64,000 nucleotides of DNA, from positions 310,001 through 374,000 of the forward strand of contig CAJQUW010000533.1 in NCBI GenBank assembly GCA_907163375.1. The letters are read 5' to 3'. The translations under genes were made by a program, and so were the position numbers. Position 1 is the first letter of the stretch. Each line of letters begins with the position of its first letter. The notes under the pieces were generated by a model. The model saw only the letters and a list, made by a program, of their open reading frames with translations. It made no database searches and was not told the DNA's origin. Source of the DNA: Prostheceraeus crozeri (lineage: Eukaryota; Platyhelminthes; Polycladida; Euryleptidae). Shown here piece after piece: positions 28,051 through 37,758 of the stretch.

Positions 28051-29303
28051 TCACTGACGATCGCGTAGATGAAAGATGTCTGCACGACGCATCCGAGAGT
28101 TCATACTTGAAGGATAATCGACCCATTTAACAAGACACCATTCTTCACCTTGTCGTTTCTTACTTCGAATGATTTTCTCTACTAAATATGTTTCACTTTG
28201 AGTGACCAACTCAATCTCATCACGATAAAAGCCACCCTCAATTTCTTCATTATCGTAATCTTTCAACTTGTAAGTTGTTGGGGAGTCTTTTTTATTGATG
28301 CGTGAAACTGTGAAAATTTCTTCTGTCCAATTCGGGAGATAACCTTTGGCAAAAACACTCTTAACTTTTGATATGCGAACTTAATCACCTATTTTCACAT
28401 CACTTTTTGCATTTTTACGCTTGCGTTGGAATGTTTCACTCACTCTATCTACGTTGTCAGCATTCACATCCGCTTCTGAGTCCAATAGAACGATGAATAG
28501 AGTGATTGTAGGCGTAAAGCGTATCTTGTAGAACCTTTGTCCAGTTTTGTGTTGAGTTGGCAGTGAAATGTCGCCATAAGCGATATTTTAATGTGCGATT
28601 AAAACGTTCAACTAGTGCAGCCTGATAAGCACTCTTTACACTAAACAGCTCAATATCATATCTCTCAAATAATCTTCCAACATGCTGATTTTCGAACCCT
28701 TTTCCTTGATCACTCTGAATTCTCTTTGGAATACGACCCTCTTGAAAAATTGACTGGAATGCCTTTGCTACTCGTTTACCTTCTTTAGTTTTTAAAGGTT
28801 GAGCCCACGCATAACGCGAGAAAATATCAATTACGGTTAAGATAAAATTGTGTCCCGAGTTATGTTTTGAAATACCAGCAACGTCACACAAATCTGCTTG
28901 CCACTGTTCATCAATGTCATGAGCAATATAATGACGGGTACGGTACTTCTTTTTCGCTTGTTTGTGGAGTTTATATCTAGCTTGACCCTTTAACCATTGT
29001 TTAACTTGTGAGTGTGGAAGACCGCTCGCTTTTGACAATTTCTTTATAGATGCAAATCCTGCAGGATGTCTTACATCATAATATATTGACTCTAAAAGTT
29101 TATCCGATGACGACTGACTCTTCCTCCTTCTTGTCATGTTTTTGCTTTCGTACCTTTTTGCATTTACAGCAACCACAGGATTTATGGGATTTACGTTTAC
29201 ATTGCTTAGGAGTCTCATTGTGAGAGCTGGCAGAGCAAGTACAAGTTACAGTTACATTTACTTCCGGCGGCTCATTACATGGTAAGCAACACATCTGCTT
29301 CAT
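28051..29303 (-). pseudogene. Integrase (Polinton c-integrase) region, element 1
   Basis: 28457-29218 encodes the core: N-terminal HTH-like PAGFASIKKLSKASGLPHSQ, then QWQADLCDVAGISKHNSGHN (first Asp), FILTVIDIFSRYAWAQPLKT, KRIQSDQGKGFENQHV (second Asp) and AALVERFNRTLKYRLW (Glu). 28051-28266 holds the C-terminal chromodomain-like tail (DNEEIEGGFYRDEIELV; VKWVDYPSSMNSRMRRADIF). 29100-29303 is a Cys-rich stretch (CCLPCNEPP; CGCCKCKKVRKQK) overlapping the start. Enzyme that inserts the element DNA with a 6-bp stagger. Broken, a few breaks. Confidence 0.85.
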
Positions 29304-29330
29304 ATTAATAGTCTGAGAACATGTATTTCT

Positions 29331-29957
29331 TTAGAGGAGGTCTTCTACGTCGTTCTCTTCCCTTGTTTGCTTGATGGGTGTGGGAGGGGATTTAGAAGGT
29401 GATCTGTTAAACCAATTCCTTGGCATTTTCATTTTATTCTCAACCGGTGAAGTAGATGAAGTAGCATCAACTGCTGAAATAGAATCAAGTTCTTTCAATG
29501 TTTCATTATTCAAAGCAAATTTTGGAACATTGTGCTTTTTCAATAGTTTAAGAAAGTAAGACCAACCAGGTGGGACATAGCCTTGACGGCGCTTTCTGCG
29601 TGTTGCATACTGAATCAAATCTTCATAACGTGAAGCTTTAATTATTTCATTTTCATCTGAAATGATTTCACCTCTATCATTCCCAGTGAGATATGGTTCA
29701 ATGCTGTTGAAAAGGGACAATGCATGTGCGCGAGATGCTAAAGGTGTAGCAGTCGAAACGGAGTCACGCATCTTATTCTTCAAACTTTTTAATTCTTCGA
29801 CAGTTTCCCATTGTAATAATACAGCACGATGTGGATCTTTGATATGCGCATTTTGCTGATAATTTAATTCATTCTTATAAATTTGATTTGCGAGAGGTTG
29901 TCTTACTTGTTGCGTGGCAGTCAATTGCACACATTCATCCTGAGGAATAACAACCAT
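29331..29957 (-). CDS. Conserved Polinton protein between ATPase and integrase, element 1
   Basis: 208 residues from ATG 29957, fully open. MVVIPQDECVQL start, a middle helical region with VLLQWETVEELKSLKNKMRD, then RKRRQGYVPPGWSYFLKLLK and a Ser/Pro/acidic tail. Proteins with the MVVIP start and the GW..F..LL pattern are regular neighbours of the ATPase in animal Polintons; their function is not known. No catalytic motif seen. Confidence 0.6.
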   Translation of the reverse strand: MVVIPQDECVQLTATQQVRQPLANQIYKNELNYQQNAHIKDPHRAVLLQWETVEELKSLKNKMRDSVSTATPLASRAHALSLFNSIEPYLTGNDRGEIISDENEIIKASRYEDLIQYATRRKRRQGYVPPGWSYFLKLLKKHNVPKFALNNETLKELDSISAVDATSSTSPVENKMKMPRNWFNRSPSKSPPTPIKQTREENDVEDLL

Positions 29958-29971
29958 GCGAGAATAAGAAC

Positions 29972-30880
29972 TTATAGTTTGTAGATAATCATAGGCTCTT
30001 TCAAAATATCACTTCGAAATCTAAATTCTTCCGGACACTCTTGTGTAAAATCAATAAATAAGTATCCGTGTGGTTTTTCAGTTGCTGCTTGAAAAATTTC
30101 AATTAAGGCTTTTGAACCTCTTGGCGCAACTTGTCGCGCTAAAATTTCAAATTGACTTCTATCTCGTGGATTCTTATTAATAGCATAATAGTGTGTATTC
30201 AGGTTTCGTGTGCGGGCTTCTTTCCCATCAGGAAACAAATTTTGCGTGATATAGATTATAAAGCATCTTTGGTGATGTGCTGCGCGAGTGAACATATCTG
30301 TAACATCTTTAGAATTCGTGCTTTCTTTTAATAGTTCATCCAATACAACGACATCATTGGACTGAATCCTATCCACTGGAATAATTCCTTCATTTCGAAT
30401 AAAGTTACGACATTGCTTTGTGTGTCGATACGGGAGGTTCTTCATTGTTTAGAAAATCAAAAAAAGGTTTAGCGCTCCCAAGGTTATGACGAGGATTTTA
30501 TTTTAAAATTGTATAAAATACACTCGACCGGTTTCGTCGCGATAGGACAGTCTCAAGGGCCCTTGAGACTGTCCTATCGCGACGAAACCGGTCGAGTGTA
30601 TTTTATACAATTTTAAAATAAAATCCTCGTCATAACCTTGGGAGCGCTAAACCTTTTTTTGATTTTCTAAACAAAGTTACGACGTTGCAATTCCTGAAAG
30701 AGTGACGGTTGATAAATGCCATAACACCAAATCACTCGATTGATAGGTTCCCTAAACAACTCTTTTGTTTTATCTAGCAAATTCAGAGTCAAAACAGTTT
30801 TACCTGCATGGGATGGACCTGATACAGTCAGAACTTTATCACATTGAAGTCTGAAATCCATTTTAATACTTTGGGATTCA
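29972..30880 (-). pseudogene. Packaging ATPase, element 1, split by a palindrome insertion
   Basis: The N-terminal part (about 30667-30863) starts MDFRLQCDKVLTVSGPSHAG with Walker A GPSHAGKTVLTLNLL; the C-terminal part (29972-30445) has Walker B DVVVLDELLKESTNSK and the AAHHQRCFIIYITQNLF sensor-like strand. This is the FtsK/HerA-type genome-packaging motor found in all Polintons. The 230-bp palindrome lies between the two parts. Broken by that insertion. Confidence 0.8.
30445..30674. repeat. Perfect 230-bp palindrome inserted in the ATPase gene
   Basis: Two 115-bp arms, identical base for base, with no spacer; the centre is AAGGGCCCTT at 30559/30560. Ends read TTGTTTAGAAAATC / GATTTTCTAAACAA. 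Each arm contains GACGAAACCGGTCGAG, like the 3' half of a hammerhead ribozyme (GAAA, minimal stem III, cleavage-type UC). Looks like a foldback or MITE-type insert; perfect arms imply recent origin or strong gene conversion. A TA or longer target duplication cannot be told apart because the ends are palindromic. Confidence 0.95.
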
Positions 30881-30892
30881 ATATTTGCATAA

Positions 30893-31280
30893 TTAACGCT
30901 TAGGATTAAAGATGCTACCCAATAGGTCACCTACTACAGGAACTAACAGCGGAAGTAACACTGAAAGGAAACCGCCCTTTTGTGTTAGAGTTTTCCTCTT
31001 TCTTTGAATGGTAACTTTAGGATTGGAGATGAATCGCAATTTCGTAGTATGTCGCTTAAGTAACTTTCGTTGTTGTGGTGATAATTTCTTTGTCCTCAAA
31101 CGTCCACCATGAGAAACAATTTCTCGAATAAATTTATCATTACCATGTCGCATAGCACTATATCGCTGACTCCCTTTCATTCGTTGAAGAGCTCGAATGG
31201 CTCCAGAAAATTTTGAAGACTTTCGACTTTTACGTCTCGCCATTTTTCTCTTTACCATTGTTACAACTTGATTTTTCCAC
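30893..31280 (-). CDS. Basic virion protein with hydrophobic C-terminus, element 1
   Basis: Likely start MVKRKMARRKSRKSSKFSGA. Very basic N-terminal half, then KLSPQQRKLLKRHTTKLRFI, KRKTLTQKGGFLSVLLPLLV and PVVGDLLGSIFNPKR at the end. The order basic region, LRFI, QKGGF and hydrophobic tail is regular in Polinton small virion proteins and recalls adenovirus pX/mu. Likely packs DNA and contacts membranes. It overlaps the 5' side of the ATPase gene by a few bases. Open in this copy. Confidence 0.6.
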
Positions 31281-31299
31281 ATTTGCATAGGTGCTAACG

Positions 31300-31638
31300 T
31301 TAATGACAGAAGTGACACTCAAAATGAGCTATATCACAGTGACTGCATTGACAAAGTTGAATACAGTATCGTATGAAACAGCGCTGGCAGAAAGTATGTT
31401 TACATCTCTTAAAGATGCGTTTTTCACTTCCATCCTTTCGCTTACATACATCGAACATATTTTCACTCTTGCTAACAACTTCTAAAGCAAGTCTTTTTAA
31501 ATACATGAACTTGCAAGCCTTTTCTAAATAATAGACACATGTGCAGAAGGAATATACTTCGAGAGTAAGCAGACACAACTCGAAAACCAATTGTGCTATG
31601 ATCAAGTACCATTGCATCTCTAAGTTTCTTTTATACAA
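31300..31638 (-). CDS. Small Cys/His-rich (RING-like) protein, element 1
   Basis: Probably starts at MQWYLIIAQLVFELC (the reading opens earlier with a TTG). N-terminal hydrophobic segment, then a C-terminal zinc-binding block: DVCKRKDGSEKRIFKRCKHT, FCQRCFIRYCIQLCQCSHCD, ECHFCH. The C..C...C.H..C..C spacing is RING-like. Possible ubiquitin-ligase or zinc adaptor; not tied to a named family. Confidence 0.45.
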   Translation of the reverse strand: MYKRNLEMQWYLIIAQLVFELCLLTLEVYSFCTCVYYLEKACKFMYLKRLALEVVSKSENMFDVCKRKDGSEKRIFKRCKHTFCQRCFIRYCIQLCQCSHCDIAHFECHFCH

Positions 31639-31672
31639 AGTTGAATGTGAGTATGTGAAATCGCTTCAATCA

Positions 31673-32035
31673 CTAAACTGCTACCATGATGGTTAAATGC
31701 ATCAAGACGTTGAGCAATTTTCCCATATGTCTTTCAAAAAATTCTTCGGGATTATCTACAACTTCCATCGAATAAGAAGCAAAGTGGAAGAAACGATCTT
31801 CTACCTCTTCTTTCCCAAAATGGCTGAAATGAACTTTTGCAACTAATCTCGCCATTACAATTCTATTAGAAAACGTATCCATTAGCTTCAAAAATAGAGT
31901 GTTTGTATCACCAATAACTGATTTGATGTTGATCTCATCTTTATGAAAAGTTATCACATAATCTTGAATAGTTCCCTTTAAGCTTTGTCTATGAAAACTT
32001 AATGTTCCACAATCATTTGAGAAAGACACTATCAT
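31673..32035 (-). CDS. Unrecognised 120-residue protein, element 1
   Basis: Open frame from ATG 32035: MIVSFSNDCGTLSFHRQSLK, FFHFASYSMEVVDNPEEFFE, ending LLNVLMHLTIMVAV. Mixed beta-like pattern, no membrane helix of full length, no catalytic motif seen. Sits between two zinc-binding small genes on the same strand. Compactness and absence of stops support a gene; function unknown. Confidence 0.4.
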   Translation of the reverse strand: MIVSFSNDCGTLSFHRQSLKGTIQDYVITFHKDEINIKSVIGDTNTLFLKLMDTFSNRIVMARLVAKVHFSHFGKEEVEDRFFHFASYSMEVVDNPEEFFERHMGKLLNVLMHLTIMVAV

Positions 32036-32115
32036 CCTTCATCTATCCCACCCGTTGCATGAAAATAACAAATCTCTTCATAGAGCATTTATTAAACGAC
32101 TTTAACAAGCATGCA

Positions 32116-32646
32116 TTACAAATTTCGGGTTTGAAACAGATAAAATAGATACAGTTGGTAGCTATCATATAAAGAGCAATGATGACCAAAAATTGCTTTA
32201 GCAGTGTTGAGATATGGAGGAAAAAAGCATTGATTATGAATGTAGCGACTACAACGAACATTTAAAATAGGAACATTCAATTCCTCAAAACGTTTGGTGA
32301 CTTCATGATAGTGTTCATTAACTCTACTATCCCAAGGTGGAAGTAGAATATCATTGATGATTAGATTTGGAAATAGTTTTTTCTCCTTAGTAGGATCATT
32401 GCAAAAGATACATACAACATTAAAAGCTGCTAACCATCTTTTTAAGTCAATAAAAAGAGCACATTCATTAGAAAAGCCATAGTCTTGCAAGTATTGCTGA
32501 TTAAGTCCATGGATGTGTTTTCTCGCCCAGCTATTAGCGTTGGGATCACACTTGGCATGCTGATGGTAGACACTAACAATTTGATACGACCAATTGTCCA
32601 TAACAGTAGCACTGAGCTCCTGTACAGGTTCACCCTCACAATCCAT
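32116..32646 (-). CDS. DEDD-type exonuclease-like protein, element 1
   Basis: 176 residues from ATG 32646. MDCEGEPVQELSATVMDNWS offers a DxE start like exonuclease motif I; VVCIFCNDPTKEKKLFPN offers the second Asp; GHHCSLYDSYQLYLFYLF fits the H....D of DEDDh motif III. Between them lies WARKHIHGLNQQYLQDYGFS. RNase T/DnaQ-like enzymes degrade or proofread nucleic acids. The three motifs are in the right order and spacing, but the match is read by eye only. Confidence 0.45.
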   Translation of the reverse strand: MDCEGEPVQELSATVMDNWSYQIVSVYHQHAKCDPNANSWARKHIHGLNQQYLQDYGFSNECALFIDLKRWLAAFNVVCIFCNDPTKEKKLFPNLIINDILLPPWDSRVNEHYHEVTKRFEELNVPILNVRCSRYIHNQCFFPPYLNTAKAIFGHHCSLYDSYQLYLFYLFQTRNL

Positions 32647-32686
32647 AAAAATGATGATAGATGACTAAAAAGGAAATTACAAGTTT

Positions 32687-32965
32687 TTACTCATCTGATG
32701 AAGAGTCCTGTAACATATTACAAAATGATGAAGTACATCGATGCTGTTCACGACAAAATACACAAATAACATGATGGCAGCGAAGAAGTAAAATGCATCT
32801 GATAAGTGCACGTCTACGACACTCAAAGCACATGAGCGAATTTTCATAAGGTAGAGATAGGTAAGGACTACTGATTCCCCTTCTTTGGCTTGCGTTTAGC
32901 GGCAGCATTCTTCTCTGACTTCCGCTTTGTACCGCTCTCGTTGAGGATTTGATCAATAATGCCAT
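32687..32965 (-). CDS. Small RING-like zinc protein, element 1
   Basis: 92 residues from ATG 32965. The C-terminal half carries MCFECRRRALIRCILLLRCH, HVICVFCREQHRCTSSFCNM: two CxxC-type pairs with a Cys-His in between, as in RING/zinc-ribbon domains. N-terminus is basic and disordered-looking. Lies next to the exonuclease-like gene. Could be a ubiquitin-ligase adaptor against host defence; this is inference. Confidence 0.45.
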   Translation of the reverse strand: MALLIKSSTRAVQSGSQRRMLPLNASQRRGISSPYLSLPYENSLMCFECRRRALIRCILLLRCHHVICVFCREQHRCTSSFCNMLQDSSSDE

Positions 32966-33079
32966 GAACGTCTGGTTGCTGTGGTATATATAGGATGGAT
33001 TGAGTATGCATCGACATAGACGCTAATTTGTTGTTCTGGTGATAGCCATAATATATTCTACTGATAGCAAAACCAATAT

Positions 33080-33642
33080 TCTAAGTGCCTTCTGCGAGGT
33101 CTTCACATCTGATGGGTGTCACTTCATCTCCTTCTTTTTTATAGTATGAGCACCAATGCGATAGTGGTAAAGAAAGCTTTTTACCATCCCATATCTTTCT
33201 ATATGAAGTATCATTGTCAACTCTCGCCTTCTATTCCTTGCTAAGGGGAGTAGAGATGTCCATATTCAATGTTGCAAACTCTTCAATAATATCGAGTTGG
33301 CGACGAATGTATGGATCCACAGGAATGATGACGTAGTCCCTATACTGATTGTTCAATATCTTCACTTCAGTGGAAGGAATCATTCCCGCTTGCAATACTA
33401 TACTATGATCGTAATAACGTATGGCTTGTCTAAATCTACGGTGTAGTGGGGTAGGATTATGTACCTTTGTTGTCTCTTCTACTGGCCTCAACATAAGACG
33501 ATCTGATTGTAGAGATCCTTGTAACGTCTGAACACTATCTTGTCCTGTAAATGTAGTAGATGTAGCAGATGCCTGAAAATAAAAGAGATGCTATTAAGTT
33601 AACACTCAAGGAAGGAGAGGAAGGAAGGTACCGACTTACCAT
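33080..33642 (-). pseudogene. First gene of the right arm, element 1, with ATG-only first exon
   Basis: ATG at 33642-33640 is directly followed by GTAAGT; the predicted intron is 33573-33639 with acceptor TTTTATTTTCAG, and exon 2 starts GCATCTGCTACATC (MASATSTTFTGQDSVQ). The readable body has VHNPTPLHRRFRQAIRYYDH and YVIIPVDPYIRRQLDIIEEF, and related sequence (IWDGKKLSLPLSHWCSYYKK, TPIRCEDLAEGT) continues to about 33080. No family recognised. TATA box lies about 95 bp upstream. Broken, at least one break. Confidence 0.5.
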
Positions 33643-33735
33643 TTCCGATGGATAATATAATAGGAATGTAGAGGGAGAACGTGCGTCCGACACCTGTGCG
33701 ACTCAAAGATAGAATGGTCACTCTGAAAACCTCAT

Positions 33736-33743
33736 TATTTATA
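33736..33743 (-). promoter_or_regulatory. TATA box for the right-arm leftward genes, element 1
   Basis: TCTCTATAAATAATGAGG on the minus strand, just inside the right terminal repeat, mirroring the TATA box just inside the left one. Confidence 0.6.
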
Positions 33744-33949
33744 GAGAAATGCTGGATTCTCATTGGATATGCTCCTCACTGGCCAATGACATCAAGCTGA
33801 TTCCAAATCTGGTCTTAGTTTTCTCGTCGATGCTTCGTTCGCCCGCTGGAGTCCAAAACACAAAACTCAACCTCTGACGGCTCTCTAACATGGCCAAAAG
33901 TCTCAATGTCACTCTCAAGCCTCAGCAATGAAAGATAGGGCCAAACTGT

Positions 33950-34345
33950 GCTTTCCATTGAATTTGTCTTACTCTTAGCTTTCAAACGAGCTATTGCACG
34001 ACTTTCTGCGATCTCTAGAACCAAAGTTGGAAGCAAGGCTGCCGAGGGGGGGACGTCCTCAAAATTTTTTCTCTCCGATGGCTTTCAAATTCACCACACC
34101 GTTGCAGAATTTGACGCTGAATCCGAATCTGCCCTCCGTTTTCCCATCCGAACCTTCGTTCGCCCGCTAGAGCCATTTTTGTAAATTCTAACTTTGCCGT
34201 TTTTCACCCATTTCCAAAATCTTGAATCTCACTCTATCATGACAACCTGGTCGGCCGCCCAAGTCAACCTGGACGGTCGGCCAAGACTATCTCTCCCGAG
34301 GGGGGGGGGTGGCGCTGGCCGTGTATGAGACTTTTACTTACTTCT
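33950..34345 (-). repeat. Right terminal inverted repeat of element 1
   Basis: Reverse complement of the left repeat, ending CGCTGGCCGTGTATGAGAC then TTTTACTTACTTCT at 34345. Open frames within it (33815-34184) are by-products of the repeat and not genes. Confidence 0.9.
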
Positions 34346-34351
34346 CTATTG

Positions 34352-35530
34352 CTTCTGGTCTTTTCAAAGGTGGACCCATATACCAAACTAAATTGATATG
34401 ACGATTGTCTGATGAGTATATTTACATTATCAAAGGCAGTGACAGCTGTGACAAGAATTCTTCTGCGAATTGTGAATTCAAGCTGTCACTTAGGTAAATA
34501 TAACATGCACTAACCGGTCATTAGACATCCCAATTTTGTATGAGATTCACTTCAATATCTTGGTGGTCTACATTGAAAATACCAAACGAAAGTTCATGAA
34601 GCAATATGAATTTCAATTTTCTTAAATATGATTTCGAAGCAGCTTATTCATCTTCTTTCAATTACAATGCCTCTCTAAGTCAATAGCAAATGACCGTTGG
34701 AATTAGCACACTGTGACACCTTGCAGATAGATAAAGACCGTTTTGGTTCTAAAAACGCTTTATAAAAACCAGAGCAAATTACGAATCAGAATAGTAAATT
34801 GCACAAAGAGGAAATCTGAATTTTCAATATGTAGCACGATTTCAAGGCCTAAACTTTCAATTGCATTTTCAAATCAAGAATGCGTCACAGGTTGCAATCC
34901 TCGACGTAACCCATTCCGAGGGTTAGTACTTGCTCGTTAAAAAGCTATAAAGCATGTACCGTGTTGAAATGAAGGCCAAAGCTGCAACATATAATGTTAT
35001 TTTTATATTCTGCCCGATATTTCGGCTGTCATAGTCATTTTCGGAAGAGCTAAAGTTTATAGAATCTTGGATCGCATGAACTTTTCTAAAAAAATAAATA
35101 TATATATATATAAATATTATGGCAATAAATGTTGAGGATCATTGCATTGCAAGGACGGTTCCCATCGCTGTCATCAGCAGCCATGATGGCTCAATCGCAA
35201 AATCAGATCAACTAGGCTTATACCGACATTCTCTAGTAAACCACTAAGAATAGTGGTCAGTCAGAAACATAAACAGATAACAAAGAATAAGTTAGTCTCG
35301 AGCGGCTACCGAAGTGATGTTATGCGAGTAATTTAGGAGATATGAACTGATAACAGGACGAGAAAAGATCGATGGTCTTCAGTTTATTTTGCTGAGTTGA
35401 TAGCAGGCCGACGCTTAAGTGTTATCATTGACAGCCTCAGTCTCAAATTTGCATTGTCTCTGTCACTTGTGATGATTAAAACTGAAATGCGTTTTTCTGC
35501 ATTTCATGTAGACAATAAAAATGTAGACAA
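34352..35530. other. No gene seen: AT-rich DNA with old repeat remains
   Basis: Nothing coding is supported. Segments near 35010-35050 (CCCGATATTTCGGCTGTCA) and 35150-35190 (CCCATCGCTGTCATCAGCAG) have the look of Penelope-like element ends. A short (TA)n run lies at 35097-35112. Confidence 0.5.
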
Positions 35531-35539
35531 CTTCATATG

Positions 35540-35965
35540 CAACGTTCTTTCTATTGCACAATTCATTTTCAAATATTGCAAGGATGCACAAGTTTTCTTT
35601 TTGAGAAGCACGGGAGAACATAGGCTATCTCTATGACAACATAGAATTAACATCCAGCGTCACAATCCTTGGGGTTACTGTCAATGAAAACTTGCATTGG
35701 AATGGCCATTTTCATAGGGTTATATTGACTGCCTCACGCTAACTTTGTACCATTCGACTTTGGAAACCGTTCGGCTCTATAAAAATCGATTACTTGAAGA
35801 TTTCAGTTGCTTCATCCTGTCCATCTTAATGTATGGATATGTTCAGAGCGCATTGTTCTGGAAATACAATAAGCGTGGATTGCGACTTTTTCATCCCAAT
35901 CTGATCTACATTTGCATTTTATTACACAACAGTTTCATCAGAGCTCTTCGTTGTCTCACTGATTA
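35540..35965 (+). pseudogene. LINE reverse-transcriptase C-terminal fragment
   Basis: The plus strand reads IELTSSVTILGVTVNENLHW, NGHFHRVILTAS and FILSILMYGYVQSALFW. This is the C-terminal thumb region of non-LTR elements of the CR1/L2/jockey kind (consensus SSVTILGV..D..L.W..H...V....S..L..IR). It is a short decayed fragment: the frame breaks at least twice (a stop after LSL near 35636 and one after TASR near 35742), and no 5' part or tail is seen. Confidence 0.6.
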
Positions 35966-35969
35966 TTAC

Positions 35970-37720
35970 TTTTGATCTATAGATTGCGACCTATCTTGTC
36001 TTGAGATCATGTGATCGTCTATGACAATGCAATGTATGCACTGTTTTTACTTCATTTACTTTTTCAACATCTTGTAATTTATACGTGTCATCGAAATTCA
36101 CTCTTGTAGTGCTCATTCAAATGCATACATAAAATTATCTTGCTTCATCATTTCGAAATCCTAGCATAACATATTTCTGGTGGAATTGAAATGTTTCTAT
36201 TGAACTTCATAGACGAAATTTCGGGGTTCTAATGGATGCAATTTACTTTTCCAGCGATGCTTTCGTTCGATGGCTAACTTTTATATATCATTTTTGTTAC
36301 TTATGAGCTCGATGTAAGCACACGTAATGCGCTAAATGTATTTATGAATGCGATAAATTTGGCAAACTCACATCATGCTCACGTTTCCTTGAATGTCTTC
36401 AAGGCTTACTTCCGCAAAGTTGGATCATTCATCCATCAGGAGATCGTATGCAGCTGTTTATATATGCTACTAGGATAAAATTTCTTAAATGAAATCTTGT
36501 TTTGGCTTAGATCCTTATGCACAAATTATTTGTGGAGTTGTGTGCTAATTAAACTACACGCTTACAGTTTAAAAGAACATTCAACGTGTTCTAGGAAAAT
36601 CATTATTGTGACACATGCATACGTGTTTAATGTGTACTTTGAATGAACAAATGCAGTAAAATGATATAGCACACAATTACATGGAAATCAGAGACTTCAT
36701 TTGCCTAGTGCAAGTTTGTTAAATCTGGCAGCTGGTTAATCGAGGGACAGTCATCTCTTTTCTGTCATAGGTCACTCGAAAAGCTTTCATCTTATTGGCA
36801 AAAATTCTGATGCATTTGTGCGATGATCTCAATAGAAATATTGTTTAGTACGCACTTCCCCCGCTAAGTTGTAAAGAGATTTTGAGGCGTTTCATCATTT
36901 TCTCCAGAAAGTGTCTTTTCATCGAACGAGTATTAGTGCTGTAAAGGGCAATTATTCCCGGAAATATTTCCAATAATATTTACTGAAACCAGTAATTAAC
37001 GGTCAATTTTCATCATAAGGGATGTAAATGGCAATTTTTGCCAAGGATGTTGCTAGTGGGAATAATCACCGGTAATAGCTACCCAAATTAAATTATCGGT
37101 AATTTTGGGTTACCAGCGAGCATGCAGTACGTCGCCTGATATGTGTGTATAGGCATCTATATGCACAAGCTACATGTCGGTTCTGCATCTTGCTTGCTGC
37201 TTCTTTTATGTCTCTCGCAATCATTATATTTAATCCAATTATTTCTCAAATATTTCACGAAATTATTTTGCGATTCCTTAAAAGCTAGCACTTTGCAGAC
37301 AATGGCAAATGTATTCTAAGAGAGCAAATGAGCCACGTGATTCTGTCAAAAAATCTGTATTACAATATGATATGTTACCAGCAATATCCTATCATTTCGC
37401 TTTTCGTGTGCAGTCAGGTCCAATGATAAAAACCATGGAATGAATGAATAATTCTCTCATTTTTCATTTTTTCACTTCGTACTTCGATTTTGATAATGAA
37501 CATCCCTTCTTTCTTTATTATAGCTGTGTAAATATTACAAGTGCACCACTCAATTTGTAGCTCAAGGGATCACTGTAACCTGTGCACAGTGTGCAGTATA
37601 CATTTATGCAGTGAAAAATAGCAGCTAGAGCTACGCATTCTGATTTTTTAACCGTATTTTACAGTTCTAACATAGAAACCGATAGAGAAATTATTTTATT
37701 GAGTGAATGCTGAAATGATT
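35970..37720. other. No gene seen
   Basis: AT-rich sequence with many stops in all frames. A small hairpin around CCCAAATTAAATTATCGGTAATTTTGGG lies near 37080-37115 in 9-bp stems; otherwise nothing recognised. Confidence 0.5.
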
Positions 37721-37758
37721 CCAGCTGAAGCGGCTAGATCGCCGAAACATTGTTCTGG
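37721..37758 (+). ncRNA. Hammerhead-ribozyme-like motif
   Basis: CCAG (stem I) - CTGAAGC - GGC/TAGATC/GCC (stem II) - GAA - ACA-T-TGT (stem III with one-base loop) - T - CTGG (stem I). This is the minimal hammerhead order used by Penelope-like elements. One core base differs from consensus (CUGANGA has A where this has C), so self-cleavage is doubtful. Probably a relic of a Penelope-like element end. Confidence 0.45.

Larger units (their letters stand above)
9152..34345. mobile_element. Element 1: complete-length Maverick/Polinton with nested inserts
   Basis: Both termini are visible. The left end starts AGTAGCAAGTAGAAGTCTC and the right end, reversed, reads AGAAGTAAGTAAAAGTCTC; about 390 bp of high-identity inverted repeat follow. 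The flanking 6 bases are CTATCG (9146-9151) and CTATTG (34346-34351), a 5/6 match to the 6-bp duplication Polintons make. Total 25.2 kb, of which about 3.9 kb are later inserts. It carries the full Polinton set: PolB, integrase, protease, ATPase, capsid and minor capsid proteins. It looks broken, with roughly ten or more breaks including two insertions. Middle-aged: clearly more decayed than element 2. Confidence 0.9.

Noticed and set aside
33815-34184. Open frames on both strands of 73-78 codons
   Set aside because: They lie wholly within the right terminal inverted repeat of element 1 and have no counterpart as proteins; similar frames appear in the left repeat.
35010-35190. Further hammerhead-like or Penelope-end sequences (CCCGATATTTCGGCTGTCA; GCTGTCATCAGCAG)
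   Set aside because: Single half-motifs without the second core strand or stems at the right spacing; kept only as a note on the gene-free stretch.
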